DNA of 7,241 nucleotides from Planctomycetaceae bacterium (GCA_007695205.1 REEF01000207.1:1-7241); one strand, 5' to 3'; positions 1 to 7,188 are shown, numbered from the stretch's first letter. Notes: generated by a model from the sequence alone, not told the origin. Program-made: numbers and translations.

Positions 1-173
1 GCAGGGCGAATCATGCGCCGCTGCTGCAAACGGGCAAGATCCCTTCTGAACGGCGTAATCCAGCAAAGCCGAATATCGCGCGACACCTCCCAGCGATGTA
101 ATCAGCTATCCCATCGGAAGGATAGTCTGGACCGATGTGGCAACCACGCCAGCCATCGCCGCGCAGCTCACAA

Positions 174-263
174 AAGCTGGCTGCCCCCGTTCACTGGCTG
201 TCCCCGTTCCCGTTCCCTCAGAAAGCTGGCTGTCCCCGTTCCCAAGCTGGCTGTCCCCGTTCC
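174..263. repeat. Short tandem repeat array, unit AAGCTGGCTGTCCCCGTTCC
   Basis: Four copies of a 20-base unit are visible on the plus strand: 174-193 (two mismatches), 194-210 (lacking the first three bases and followed by an extra CGTTCC at 211-216), 223-242 (perfect) and 244-263 (perfect). Spacing is irregular, at 20, 29 and 21 bases, and there are no unique spacers of CRISPR length. On the other strand the unit reads GGAACGGGGACAGCCAGCTT. From memory, GGGGACAG-type intergenic units occur in several planctomycete genomes and resemble REP-type elements; no transposase of the REP-associated kind is present in this window. Short frames across the array translate to obvious repeats such as GTGTAS and are not genes. 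Confidence 0.85.
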
Positions 264-278
264 TCGTCTAACACGCAT

Positions 279-299
279 CCTCCCGTTTCGGGGGGGAGG
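279..299. repeat. G/C-rich hairpin CCTCCC...GGGAGG
   Basis: CCTCCC (279-284) pairs with GGGAGG (294-299) around a nine-base loop containing GTTTCGGGG; alternative registers are possible because of the seven-base G-run at 290-296. It directly follows the tandem array. There is no T-run on either side, so it is not a standard terminator. Confidence 0.35.
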
Positions 300-323
300 G
301 GAGCTTCTGTCTCCAGCCCTCAT

Positions 324-347
324 GTTCGCCCCCTGTGCTGGGGGAAC
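324..347 (-). terminator. Hairpin downstream of the fusion gene, weak terminator candidate
   Basis: GTTC-G-CCCC (324-332) pairs with GGGG-GAAC (340-347), forming eight base pairs with one bulged G and a loop of about seven bases. It lies about 230 bases past the fusion gene's stop and 17 bases past the stop of the small frame at 364-555. No T-run follows on the minus strand, so any terminating role is uncertain. It is the most stable local structure I see after the long gene. Confidence 0.3.
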
Positions 348-363
348 CGTCGAGCTCCGCACC

Positions 364-555
364 TCATCCGCTTGTCTCGTGAATAATCCGGGATAGGGCT
401 GCCAGAATCCGGGGATCGGTCGCAGAACGTCCTACACGGCCTTCCAAGGCTTTGATCCGCGCATACAGCGCATACACGGGGGGTAAAACCCAAATCCTGA
501 ACCAGCGTCCCAACATGTTCGATTTCGGCAAAATCTCAGATGGCAATTTCTTCAC
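364..555 (-). CDS. Small hypothetical protein, doubtful (63 aa, GTG start)
   Basis: I do not recognise this frame. It starts with GTG at 555 and stops with TGA at 364-366, beginning 18 bases after the fusion gene's stop and in the same reading frame as that gene. The product would have a basic N-terminus (KKLPSEILPK), a semi-hydrophobic stretch around residues 15-33 (W-F-R-I-W-V-L-P-P-V-Y-A-L-Y-A) that is too interrupted for a confident membrane segment, and a polar tail. Only a weak GAGC precedes the GTG. Its last codons run into a sequence (TTATTCACGAGACAAGCGG) that looks like intergenic planctomycete repeat material. It may be a real small gene co-transcribed with the fusion gene, a decayed former C-terminal extension of it, or noise. 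Confidence 0.25.
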   Translation of the reverse strand: MKKLPSEILPKSNMLGRWFRIWVLPPVYALYARIKALEGRVGRSATDPRILAALSRIIHETSG

Positions 556-573
556 AAGCTCGGAGTGTGTAGG

Positions 574-3500
574 TCAGCGTGTTGCGCTTCGTTTGTGTTT
601 GGTTCTCTTGGTGGTGGGCTTTTCGTCTTGTTCTGCGGGGCGGCGGAAGGTGCTTGCGGTTTGGGATTGGAATTGGCGTTTGGCTTGCCGGTCGATGAAG
701 CGGGTCAGGGGGGTGGTTTCGTAGGCGTCGCCCATCCAACTGTTGCCGTAGCCGGTGGGTTGCCGACGTGGATGGCAGACGTACAGCCAGTCGGCGGCTC
801 GGGTCATCGCGACGTACAGCATCCGGCGTTCTTCCTCCAGTTGCTCGGGGTCCAGAAAACTGCGCTCGTGCGGGATCTTGCCGTCGCTGGCGTTCAAGAC
901 GAAGACGACGGGCCATTCCAGGCCTTTGGCCGAATGCATGGTGCTCAGGATCAGGTACTCGCCGCTGGCCTGGCGGTCGTCGTCCTCGGGGGGATCCAGC
1001 GCCAATTCGGATAACAGTTCGGCACGATCGTCGTAGCGTTGGGCGACTTGCACCAGTTCTTCCAGATCCTTCAAACGCAACGATGCGTTGTCATAGGCGC
1101 CTTCCAGGATGGGTTGGTAGAAGGCCAGGACGCTCTGGATCTGCCCGGCTGGGTCCTTGGCACCGACCTTGACCAGGTGTTCCAGCAGGCTGACCAGTTG
1201 AGGCCAATCGTCGGCGGCGGCCTTGGGCGGCTTGGCTTTCGCCCAGGCGGCAAAGCTGCCGTCGGCGGCCAGAACCATCTGTTGCAACTGATCGGCCTTC
1301 TTGGCACCGATGCCGGGCAACAGATTCAGCACACGCTGTCCGGAGACTCGGTCGCGGGGGTTTTCGGCCAGCCGCAGGAAGGACAGCAGGTCCTTGACGT
1401 GCGCGGATTCGACGAATTTGAGCCCCCCGTATTTGACAAAGTCCAAGTTCATCCGAGCCAATTCGGCTTCCAGACGGATGCTGTGGTGTGCCGAGCGGAA
1501 CAGGACAGCCTGCTGATTCAACCCGATGCCTTCCCGCCGATGTTCCAAGATGCGGTCCACGATGAAGTCGACCTGCTCGAACTCGTCCTCGCAGGTGATC
1601 AATTGCGGCGGTGGTCCGGCCGTCCGGTCCGACCAGAGATCTTTGGTAAAGCGTTCTTTGGCCTCGGCGATCACCCGGTTGGAAACGTCCAGGATCGGGC
1701 TGGTGCTGCGGTAGTTTTGCTCGAGCGCGATCGTGTGCGCCCCGGGGAAATGTTTTGGAAAATCCAGGATGTTGCGAACGGTCGCCGCGCGGAACGCATA
1801 GATCGACTGAGCGTCGTCGCCGACGACTGACAAACCGCGCCCGTCCGGGCACAGGCCCTTCAACAGCCGGGATTGCAGTGGGTTGGTGTCCTGGTACTCG
1901 TCGACCAGCACGTAATCGAACCGTTCGCGTACCTTCGGCCCGGTCCGCTCGTCTTCCAGCAACTCGCACCATTTCAGCAGCAGGTCGTCGTAGTCGAAGA
2001 TATTTAACTGTCTTTTCTGTTCGGCATACGCGGCGAACAGTTTCTCCAAGGCCGGGGTGTATTTTTTTAAGCTGGGGAATTGCCGATCGAGCGTTTCTTC
2101 CAGGGACAGACCGGCATTGACCATGTAGCTGTGGACGGACATGCAGGTTCCTTTCTTGGGAAACTTCTTGTCGCCCTTGCTCAAGTCCAATTCGCGGCAG
2201 ATGGTGGCCATCAGCGACTCGGCGTCGCCCCGGTCGTGGATGCTGAATCGACCATTGATGCCGATTTCCGGGCCGTGGATCCGCAACAACCGGGCTCCGA
2301 CCCCATGGAACGTGCCACCCCAGACGTTCCGCCGCACGTCCTGTTGCCGCAGGGCGTCGGCGACTCGGTCCAGCATCTGCCCGGCAGCGCGGCGGGTGAA
2401 CGTCAACAGCAGTATCCGGTGCGGTGCGGCGCCTTGCGAGATCAGATACGCGACGCGATGGACCAGCGTCGTGGTCTTGCCGGTCCCGGCGCCGGCGATG
2501 ATCAGCAACGGTTCGGCTCCGTGGATCGCCGCAGCCCGTTGTTGATCGTTCAGTCGATCGAACCATGCGGGGACAGGGGTTTCGTTGGCCGTCGCTCGAT
2601 TGGCGATCGCGCTCTTCTTCGGCTGTTTACGCCCCGTTTTCGCCGCTCTGGTTTTCTTTGGTGTCGAGGCGGGTTGCGGGCTTTGGGTGGTCGTGTAGTC
2701 GACGCTGGCTTCGGCGGCGAGGGTGGCTGAGGAGGTGAGGGGTTGGGTGGGGGCGGCGGGTCGGGTGACGCTGCTGGAAGCAGTGTCTCCTTGGGTGTCG
2801 TCGATCAGCTCGCGTTGGCGGGCATCGTCTTCGAAATCGGTGGTGTTCGCCTGGCCGGCCGATTGGAAACAGCGGCTGGCTTGATAGACGACGGCCTGGG
2901 CTCCTTCGTCCAAGGGGAAGACCGACGACGTACCGCAGCGGGCGACGGCATCGACCAGATCACGCATGTAGGCCAAGCCTCGTACGGCCTGGGGTTGATC
3001 GAGGATTTGGGGCGAGGCGTCCAGCAGCGTTCGAGGCAGGAAAACGACGCACTTGGAACGGGCTCGAGTGACCGCGACGTTCAAGCGGTTCAAGCCGTAG
3101 ATGAATTCGGCTTCCTGTGCCGCGAACTCCGGATCGGAGACCCCGTAGCTGACGATCACCACATCCGCTTCCTGGCCCTGCATCTTGTCGACGGTATCGA
3201 CCAGCGGAGGTGTCTGCCACATCCGCTGCTGACGCAGTTGGGTTTCGATCAAGCGGATCTGGGCTCGATGCGGGCTGACCAGGAACACGCCTTCGTGAAA
3301 GAACCTGCCATCGTCCGCGAACAACTGCCCACTGGCATCACGCATCGTCCCGCGCAATCCGGTCACCAGTTGAGCCACCAGGCGGGCTTCCAGCGGGTTT
3401 TCGCGAGCGGCCCAGACGCCGTCCAGCACGACGATCGTCAGCGGCGATTCGGGGTCCAGGCACGCTTCGACGAACGGGTCCAAACACCGCTGGGGGATCA

Positions 3501-6500
3501 GGTCCAGCCGCCGGTCGCCGATCGAGGGATCGTTGGGCCGATAGTCGGCTCCGTACAGCAGGCCTGCGGCAAAGCTGGTCAAGACGTCATTCATGCGGAA
3601 GTTTTCGGTCAATTGACAGGCAGCGGGCCGAGGCAACTCCGCAGAACCATCGGCCGCCGTGGCTTCGGCCAGAACCTCGAAGATCGAGCGGTGCAGGACC
3701 GGTTGGCCGGGCAGCGGTTCGGGGTACACGCCCTGGATGATCGGCGGCAGTTGCAGGTGGTCGCCGGCCAATACCAGACGACCCGAGTGGCCGGTCAGAC
3801 TGATCGGCACGGCGGCTTCGGGCACCCGCACCTGCGACGCTTCATCGATCACGACCAGATCGAACTCGGGCAACCGATCGTAGACCTTCAACAGGGCATG
3901 CACGGTGGCGCCGACCACGGCGACCGGGTGGTTTTCCAGCCACGCGGGCAGTCCGGCCGGTTCGACCACTTGGACCTGCTGGCCGTGCTCGCCGCGCCAG
4001 CTCTTGACCTTGGCCACCGCCATCTGCGTCGCGTCCGGGGCATCTCCCATCTGCTGGACCGTTTTCCGCAACACGTTCTCGATCGCCGCGTGCGTGAAGG
4101 CGGTAACCAGGACGCGGAAGGGCCGGTCGGTCTGTTGATGCGCGTTGGCCAAAGCCCGGATCGCCGTGGTCAGGAAATGGGTCTTACCTGTCCCCGGCGG
4201 ACCCCAGACGGGCACGACTCGCTGGCGGCAGATGGCCTGAAAGGCGTCGGTCTGGCTGGGCGTCCAGCCGGCTTGCTTCGCAGCGGCTCGGGCGAACTTC
4301 AACACCGGTTTCGGCAGAGGCAGCGGGGCGGCTCCGGCGGCCGGATCGCGCAGCAGCCGGAGGAACAATTCGGACTCGCCCAGCCGTTCCATCGTGTTCC
4401 CATAGTCCTGCAGGAACCGGACGATGCCGTCGGTGGTGAAGTCGGTAAACCGAGGGTACAGCAGGAACCGGCTCCCTGGGGCGGGCTTGTTCTCCGCAAA
4501 TGGCTTGGCGTACTCGACGGTCAACTGGCGGGGGACGCCCAACCGATCGTGCTCGATCTGCGAGACGCCGACCACGGCCAGATGCGTCTGCGGCTTGCCT
4601 TGCCAAAGCCGAGCGCGGCAGGCGTAGTCGCGGTATTCCAGTTGACCCTTACGGCCTTGGTCGCCTTCGGCCACCAGCAGCCATTCAGGGAACCCGCCGG
4701 GATCGACCGGCATGGCCGCTCCGGCCACGATCTCGAACTGCGTCGCATCGACGGCGCGCAGCTCCATCACTCGTCCCAGCAGCAACTGGACCGCATGCGG
4801 CTCACAGCGCCAATGCCGCTTGTCCAAGCAATCCAACAGGCTTTCGTAGCGGGCGAAGAAAGCCAATCGTGACAGCAGCGGATCGGGGTACGACTCGCGC
4901 GACGGCAACGTGAATTTCGCGGCCCAGGCGAAAATCGCCTCGCCGGCCTGATGGCGGATGCTCTGCAACAGTTCGCGGACGGCGCGCAGATGGGCTGTGG
5001 CCTGCTTGGCCAGCTCGCCCAACCGTTCGGGCTGACCTCGGTTCCAGGCGGCATGGATCGCCTCGGCGCGCAGCGCATGCCCCAAGGGGAAGTGATAGTA
5101 GTCGCTGCGACGATAGGAAAACCGGCTGCCCAATGCCGCTAACGCCTCGGGTAACGTGTAACTGACCTCGACCGGCAACGCCAGCACATGGGCCATGGCG
5201 TCGGTTAACGCGACCACCGGGAAAGGCACCTCGCGGTCCGGATGGCTGTCGGCCACCATCAGCTCGGGCGATTGGAAATGGAACAGCAGCGTCACCGCCT
5301 GCTCGGCCAGTTCCGGTTGTTCGGTATCCTGCAACGACTCCAGTAACCACTGGATCAGCATGTCGCGTTCCGCGCCGCTCAGCACGTACGCTTGCAGACT
5401 CAATTGATCCGACCAATCCCGCGGGCGGTTGTAATGGTCAAGCTGGGTGACGATCTCGTACAGCGTGCGGATCAGCGTACGGCGGATGCGCGGCACATCG
5501 TCCGGGCCGCTGGCCACCAGCACCAGCGGCTGACCGCTGGCTCCGGAAAAGAACCGCTCGACCAGTTCTTCGGAGAACACCGCCCGGCGCAGATCCTTGC
5601 GGATCGTCAGATGCACCCCGGCCAGATAGATGGCTTGGGACAGCGGCTCCTGCTGGAAGGTCAAAAACATCCCCACGTTCTCGCCTCGGGACAGCGACGG
5701 CGAAGCCGCGCCTTGCGTCTGCACCTGGCCCGTCGTCAAGGCTGCTACCTGCTGGACCAATCGCGGGCGACGGCCCGCCAGCGAAGCGCATCGGCTGAGC
5801 ATCTGGTCCGCGTCATCCCGCTGCAACCAGCGATCCAGTTCGGCCAAGGTCTGGACCCGAGCCTCGCCGCGCAGATACTGCTTGCCGTGCGTCGTCAATT
5901 GTGTCAGGCGTGATAGGTCGTCATCACGCCGCATCTGGTCTCGGCAGTGCTCGAAGAATTCGCACCACTCGCACCGCGGTTGGACGTGCCAGGCGACCTC
6001 TTCCGCAGCCGTCTGCAGGATTTGCGTCAGATCGTTCCGCAAAAACGCCTCGACGTGCGGCCGAAGATCGGTCATGTCAAACGGCGTGGGGGCGGGGTGC
6101 GCGCCCAGCCAAACTTCGCCATAGCGGGTGTCGGCGTGCAGGTCTCGGATCGAGTCGGCCCAGCAGATCGATTCCATCTCCAAGGCATACAGCAGTATCT
6201 GGACGCGGTGAGCCAATTGCAGCGATTCCCCGCGTTTCAGGTCCAATACGCGAACGATCCGGCCGCCGCGACCGTCCTGGTCGACCATCAGCAGGTCCGG
6301 ATGATTATCGCTGATCACCACCAGGTCGGGGTCCAGGCCGTAGCGAGCGTAGAAGGCGCGGGGCAACCGGAAAGTCGGTTGGTAGAGGAACGTACCGGGC
6401 TGGGCATCCCGCAACCACCGCAGGGTCTGCCGCCAATCGAAGCGGCGAGTGTGAACTTCGCCGGTGCCTTCGGCGATCCGGACCCGGCCCGCCAGGTACT

Positions 6501-6726
6501 GGTCCAGCACCGTCTGCTCCCAGGCGTACCCGCTTTCCAGGATCGCTTTGACCACGGGGCTGTGATCGAAATCGGGGGTCGGCAGCGATTCGACTTGGCG
6601 AGTCGCATGGCTGGCCGACAGATACCGCAGAAACCGCTCGCAATCGTGGAAGAAATAACGGGCGATCGCCGAGGGACTGGTGCGGAAGCGCGGCAGGCCC
6701 GAGCGGGGCGAGGTGTTGACACTCAT
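574..6726 (-). CDS. Nuclease–SF1B helicase–UvrD helicase fusion protein (2050 aa)
   Basis: This is a predicted ATP-driven DNA-processing enzyme with three modules in one frame. (1) Residues ~14-265 look like a Cas4/AddB/RecB-type PD-(D/E)XK nuclease: C29, E70, an acidic residue at D134 or D144, D162-L-K164, Q176...Y180, and C252-x2-C255-x5-C261, giving a four-Cys Fe-S pattern. (2) Residues ~266-819 have no motif I recognise. Residues ~820-1260 are a Dna2/Upf1-like SF1B helicase: Q825, GPPGTGKT 842-849, TAFTHAA 875-881, DEAS 961-964, GDHLQLPP 988-995, ENFRMN 1041-1046, TVDKMQGQEAD 1178-1188, VAVTRAR 1217-1223. (3) After a linker (~1290-1385), residues 1389-~2010 are a UvrD/PcrA-type SF1A helicase: LNDQQ 1392-1396, AGAGTGKT 1411-1418, TFTRRAA, GTFHG, DEYQDTN 1609-1615, GDDAQSIYAFR 1636-1646, QNYRST 1670-1675, PGIG 1804-1807, STMHSAKG 1928-1935, AMTRA 1973-1977. 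The C-terminal tail is basic. The ATG at 6726 is chosen because homology-like sequence begins just after it, it has a weak AGAG upstream, and a promoter-like site lies beyond it. The role in repair or defence is inferred. Enzyme classes are near certain; the biology is not. Confidence 0.95.
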   Translation of the reverse strand: MSVNTSPRSGLPRFRTSPSAIARYFFHDCERFLRYLSASHATRQVESLPTPDFDHSPVVKAILESGYAWEQTVLDQYLAGRVRIAEGTGEVHTRRFDWRQTLRWLRDAQPGTFLYQPTFRLPRAFYARYGLDPDLVVISDNHPDLLMVDQDGRGGRIVRVLDLKRGESLQLAHRVQILLYALEMESICWADSIRDLHADTRYGEVWLGAHPAPTPFDMTDLRPHVEAFLRNDLTQILQTAAEEVAWHVQPRCEWCEFFEHCRDQMRRDDDLSRLTQLTTHGKQYLRGEARVQTLAELDRWLQRDDADQMLSRCASLAGRRPRLVQQVAALTTGQVQTQGAASPSLSRGENVGMFLTFQQEPLSQAIYLAGVHLTIRKDLRRAVFSEELVERFFSGASGQPLVLVASGPDDVPRIRRTLIRTLYEIVTQLDHYNRPRDWSDQLSLQAYVLSGAERDMLIQWLLESLQDTEQPELAEQAVTLLFHFQSPELMVADSHPDREVPFPVVALTDAMAHVLALPVEVSYTLPEALAALGSRFSYRRSDYYHFPLGHALRAEAIHAAWNRGQPERLGELAKQATAHLRAVRELLQSIRHQAGEAIFAWAAKFTLPSRESYPDPLLSRLAFFARYESLLDCLDKRHWRCEPHAVQLLLGRVMELRAVDATQFEIVAGAAMPVDPGGFPEWLLVAEGDQGRKGQLEYRDYACRARLWQGKPQTHLAVVGVSQIEHDRLGVPRQLTVEYAKPFAENKPAPGSRFLLYPRFTDFTTDGIVRFLQDYGNTMERLGESELFLRLLRDPAAGAAPLPLPKPVLKFARAAAKQAGWTPSQTDAFQAICRQRVVPVWGPPGTGKTHFLTTAIRALANAHQQTDRPFRVLVTAFTHAAIENVLRKTVQQMGDAPDATQMAVAKVKSWRGEHGQQVQVVEPAGLPAWLENHPVAVVGATVHALLKVYDRLPEFDLVVIDEASQVRVPEAAVPISLTGHSGRLVLAGDHLQLPPIIQGVYPEPLPGQPVLHRSIFEVLAEATAADGSAELPRPAACQLTENFRMNDVLTSFAAGLLYGADYRPNDPSIGDRRLDLIPQRCLDPFVEACLDPESPLTIVVLDGVWAARENPLEARLVAQLVTGLRGTMRDASGQLFADDGRFFHEGVFLVSPHRAQIRLIETQLRQQRMWQTPPLVDTVDKMQGQEADVVIVSYGVSDPEFAAQEAEFIYGLNRLNVAVTRARSKCVVFLPRTLLDASPQILDQPQAVRGLAYMRDLVDAVARCGTSSVFPLDEGAQAVVYQASRCFQSAGQANTTDFEDDARQRELIDDTQGDTASSSVTRPAAPTQPLTSSATLAAEASVDYTTTQSPQPASTPKKTRAAKTGRKQPKKSAIANRATANETPVPAWFDRLNDQQRAAAIHGAEPLLIIAGAGTGKTTTLVHRVAYLISQGAAPHRILLLTFTRRAAGQMLDRVADALRQQDVRRNVWGGTFHGVGARLLRIHGPEIGINGRFSIHDRGDAESLMATICRELDLSKGDKKFPKKGTCMSVHSYMVNAGLSLEETLDRQFPSLKKYTPALEKLFAAYAEQKRQLNIFDYDDLLLKWCELLEDERTGPKVRERFDYVLVDEYQDTNPLQSRLLKGLCPDGRGLSVVGDDAQSIYAFRAATVRNILDFPKHFPGAHTIALEQNYRSTSPILDVSNRVIAEAKERFTKDLWSDRTAGPPPQLITCEDEFEQVDFIVDRILEHRREGIGLNQQAVLFRSAHHSIRLEAELARMNLDFVKYGGLKFVESAHVKDLLSFLRLAENPRDRVSGQRVLNLLPGIGAKKADQLQQMVLAADGSFAAWAKAKPPKAAADDWPQLVSLLEHLVKVGAKDPAGQIQSVLAFYQPILEGAYDNASLRLKDLEELVQVAQRYDDRAELLSELALDPPEDDDRQASGEYLILSTMHSAKGLEWPVVFVLNASDGKIPHERSFLDPEQLEEERRMLYVAMTRAADWLYVCHPRRQPTGYGNSWMGDAYETTPLTRFIDRQAKRQFQSQTASTFRRPAEQDEKPTTKRTKHKRSATR

Positions 6727-6813
6727 TGTCGCTCTGTTGGTTGATCCATTTCCAGGCTCGAGCTGCTCGGAATCCAGTCCGGAACAATCCCACTCGAACC
6801 TTCCTGGTCCGAT

Positions 6814-6842
6814 AGCATAACACATCCCAGACCGATTGCCGA
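6814..6842 (-). promoter_or_regulatory. Candidate sigma-70-type promoter of the fusion gene
   Basis: On the minus strand a -10-like TATGCT (6814-6819) is preceded by TGT, giving an extended -10 form. A -35-like TCGGCA (6837-6842) lies upstream with a 17-base spacer. Each hexamer matches four of six consensus bases. Transcription would start near 6806, about 80 bases before the ATG at 6726. Initiation here would exclude the in-frame upstream GTG at 6891 and put the ATG at 6825 inside the promoter, which supports the chosen start. Short matches like this arise by chance, so the call is tentative. Confidence 0.3.
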
Positions 6843-6914
6843 GACCGTTGGGCGAATCGTCCGAAAAGCATCGTCGCCGAAAGAAGACCACCTACGCTGG
6901 GAATGTTGACCTGC

Positions 6915-6965
6915 GGTTTCGGTACCGGGAGGTGAAGTGGCCCACGTCCCCCTCCCCTCGAAACC
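6915..6965 (-). terminator. Imperfect 51-nt hairpin just past the rpn stop codon
   Basis: Outer arms GGTTTCG (6915-6921) and CGAAACC (6959-6965) are perfect 7-base complements, and inner arms GGGAGG (6927-6932) and CCTCCC (6951-6956) add six more pairs, with a 5/2 asymmetric internal loop and an 18-base apical loop. The structure begins one base after the rpn stop codon (6967-6969). No T-run follows it on the minus strand, so it is not a classical intrinsic terminator. It may be a 3'-end stabilising or Rho-assisted structure that isolates rpn from the fusion gene. Confidence 0.4.
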
Positions 6966-6966
6966 A

Positions 6967-7188
6967 TCACGCCATCAGCTCATCCCAGCTCGATACGATC
7001 ACCAGCCGTTCGGTCAGGTCTTCGAGCCGGTCGATATCCCGAATCGCTTCGATCTGCTGCCGAACCGCCTCGTCCGCCTCCCCAAACCGCACCCGACCCT
7101 GCCGCAGGATCATGCGGTGGAGTTCCCGGATACCTCCTTCCTCCCGTCCCTCTTCCAAAATCGCCTGATACGTTACTGATTCTCGCAT
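6967..7188 (-). CDS. Possible internal-start short Rpn product (RpnS-like, 73 aa)
   Basis: An ATG at 7186-7188, in frame with the rpn gene, lies 11 bases after a full AAGGAG (7200-7205). Translation from it would give a 73-residue protein made only of the C-terminal segment, beginning MRESVTYQAI. In E. coli, rpn genes are reported to make such short in-frame C-terminal products, which counteract the full-length toxic nuclease. The ribosome-binding site is stronger than the one for the neighbouring fusion gene, although the spacing is longer than ideal and planctomycetes do not depend strictly on such sites. This is an inference from position and motif; no internal promoter could be recognised in the few bases available. 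Confidence 0.3.
   Translation of the reverse strand: MRESVTYQAILEEGREEGGIRELHRMILRQGRVRFGEADEAVRQQIEAIRDIDRLEDLTERLVIVSSWDELMA

Larger units (their letters stand above)
1..363. other. Non-coding or degenerate left flank
   Basis: No convincing gene lies here. The segment holds the tandem array and two hairpins listed separately. A minus-strand frame (11-190) is open for about 59 codons and ends with TGA at 11-13, but it has no ATG or usable alternative start and begins at a stop inside the repeat array. It reads ...DYIAGRCRAIFGFAGLRRSEGILPVCSS, a composition I associate with mispredicted planctomycete intergenic repeats. Plus-strand frames here are Arg/Pro/Ser-rich and look like non-coding sequence. 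Confidence 0.5.

Noticed and set aside
174..263. CRISPR array
   Set aside because: Units are tandem with 0-12 bases between them, without uniform unique spacers, and no adaptation or interference genes are present; the Cas4-like fold belongs to a helicase fusion.
168..362. Minus-strand frame of 64 codons
   Set aside because: It is mostly a translation of the repeat array (GTGTAS repeats) and lacks a ribosome site or family features.
13..396. Plus-strand frame of 127 codons at the left edge
   Set aside because: Its translation runs through the tandem array (repeated KLAVPVP) and is Arg/Ser/Pro-rich, so it is a repeat artefact.
1039..1830. A 263-codon plus-strand open frame
   Set aside because: Antisense to UvrD motifs; no ribosome site or family resemblance.
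1091..2566. A 491-codon minus-strand frame overlapping the UvrD half in another register
   Set aside because: The product is Arg/Pro-rich without motifs, while the overlapping frame encodes all UvrD motifs. Kept only as the possible landing frame of the A7 slip.
2743..4872. A 709-codon plus-strand open frame opposite the fusion gene
   Set aside because: It lies fully antisense to conserved helicase motifs; its product is rich in Gly, Gln, Asp and Arg with no recognisable domain, as expected from the complement of a GC-rich gene.
5932..6687. Calling the nuclease domain Cas4
   Set aside because: The cysteine and catalytic pattern is shared by AddB, Dna2 and RecB-like nucleases, and the fused helicases favour the latter groups.
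6727..6891. N-terminal extension of the fusion protein from a GTG at 6891 (55 extra residues)
   Set aside because: The extra residues have no family-like features, the frame crosses the promoter-like site, and the nuclease domain begins shortly after the ATG at 6726.
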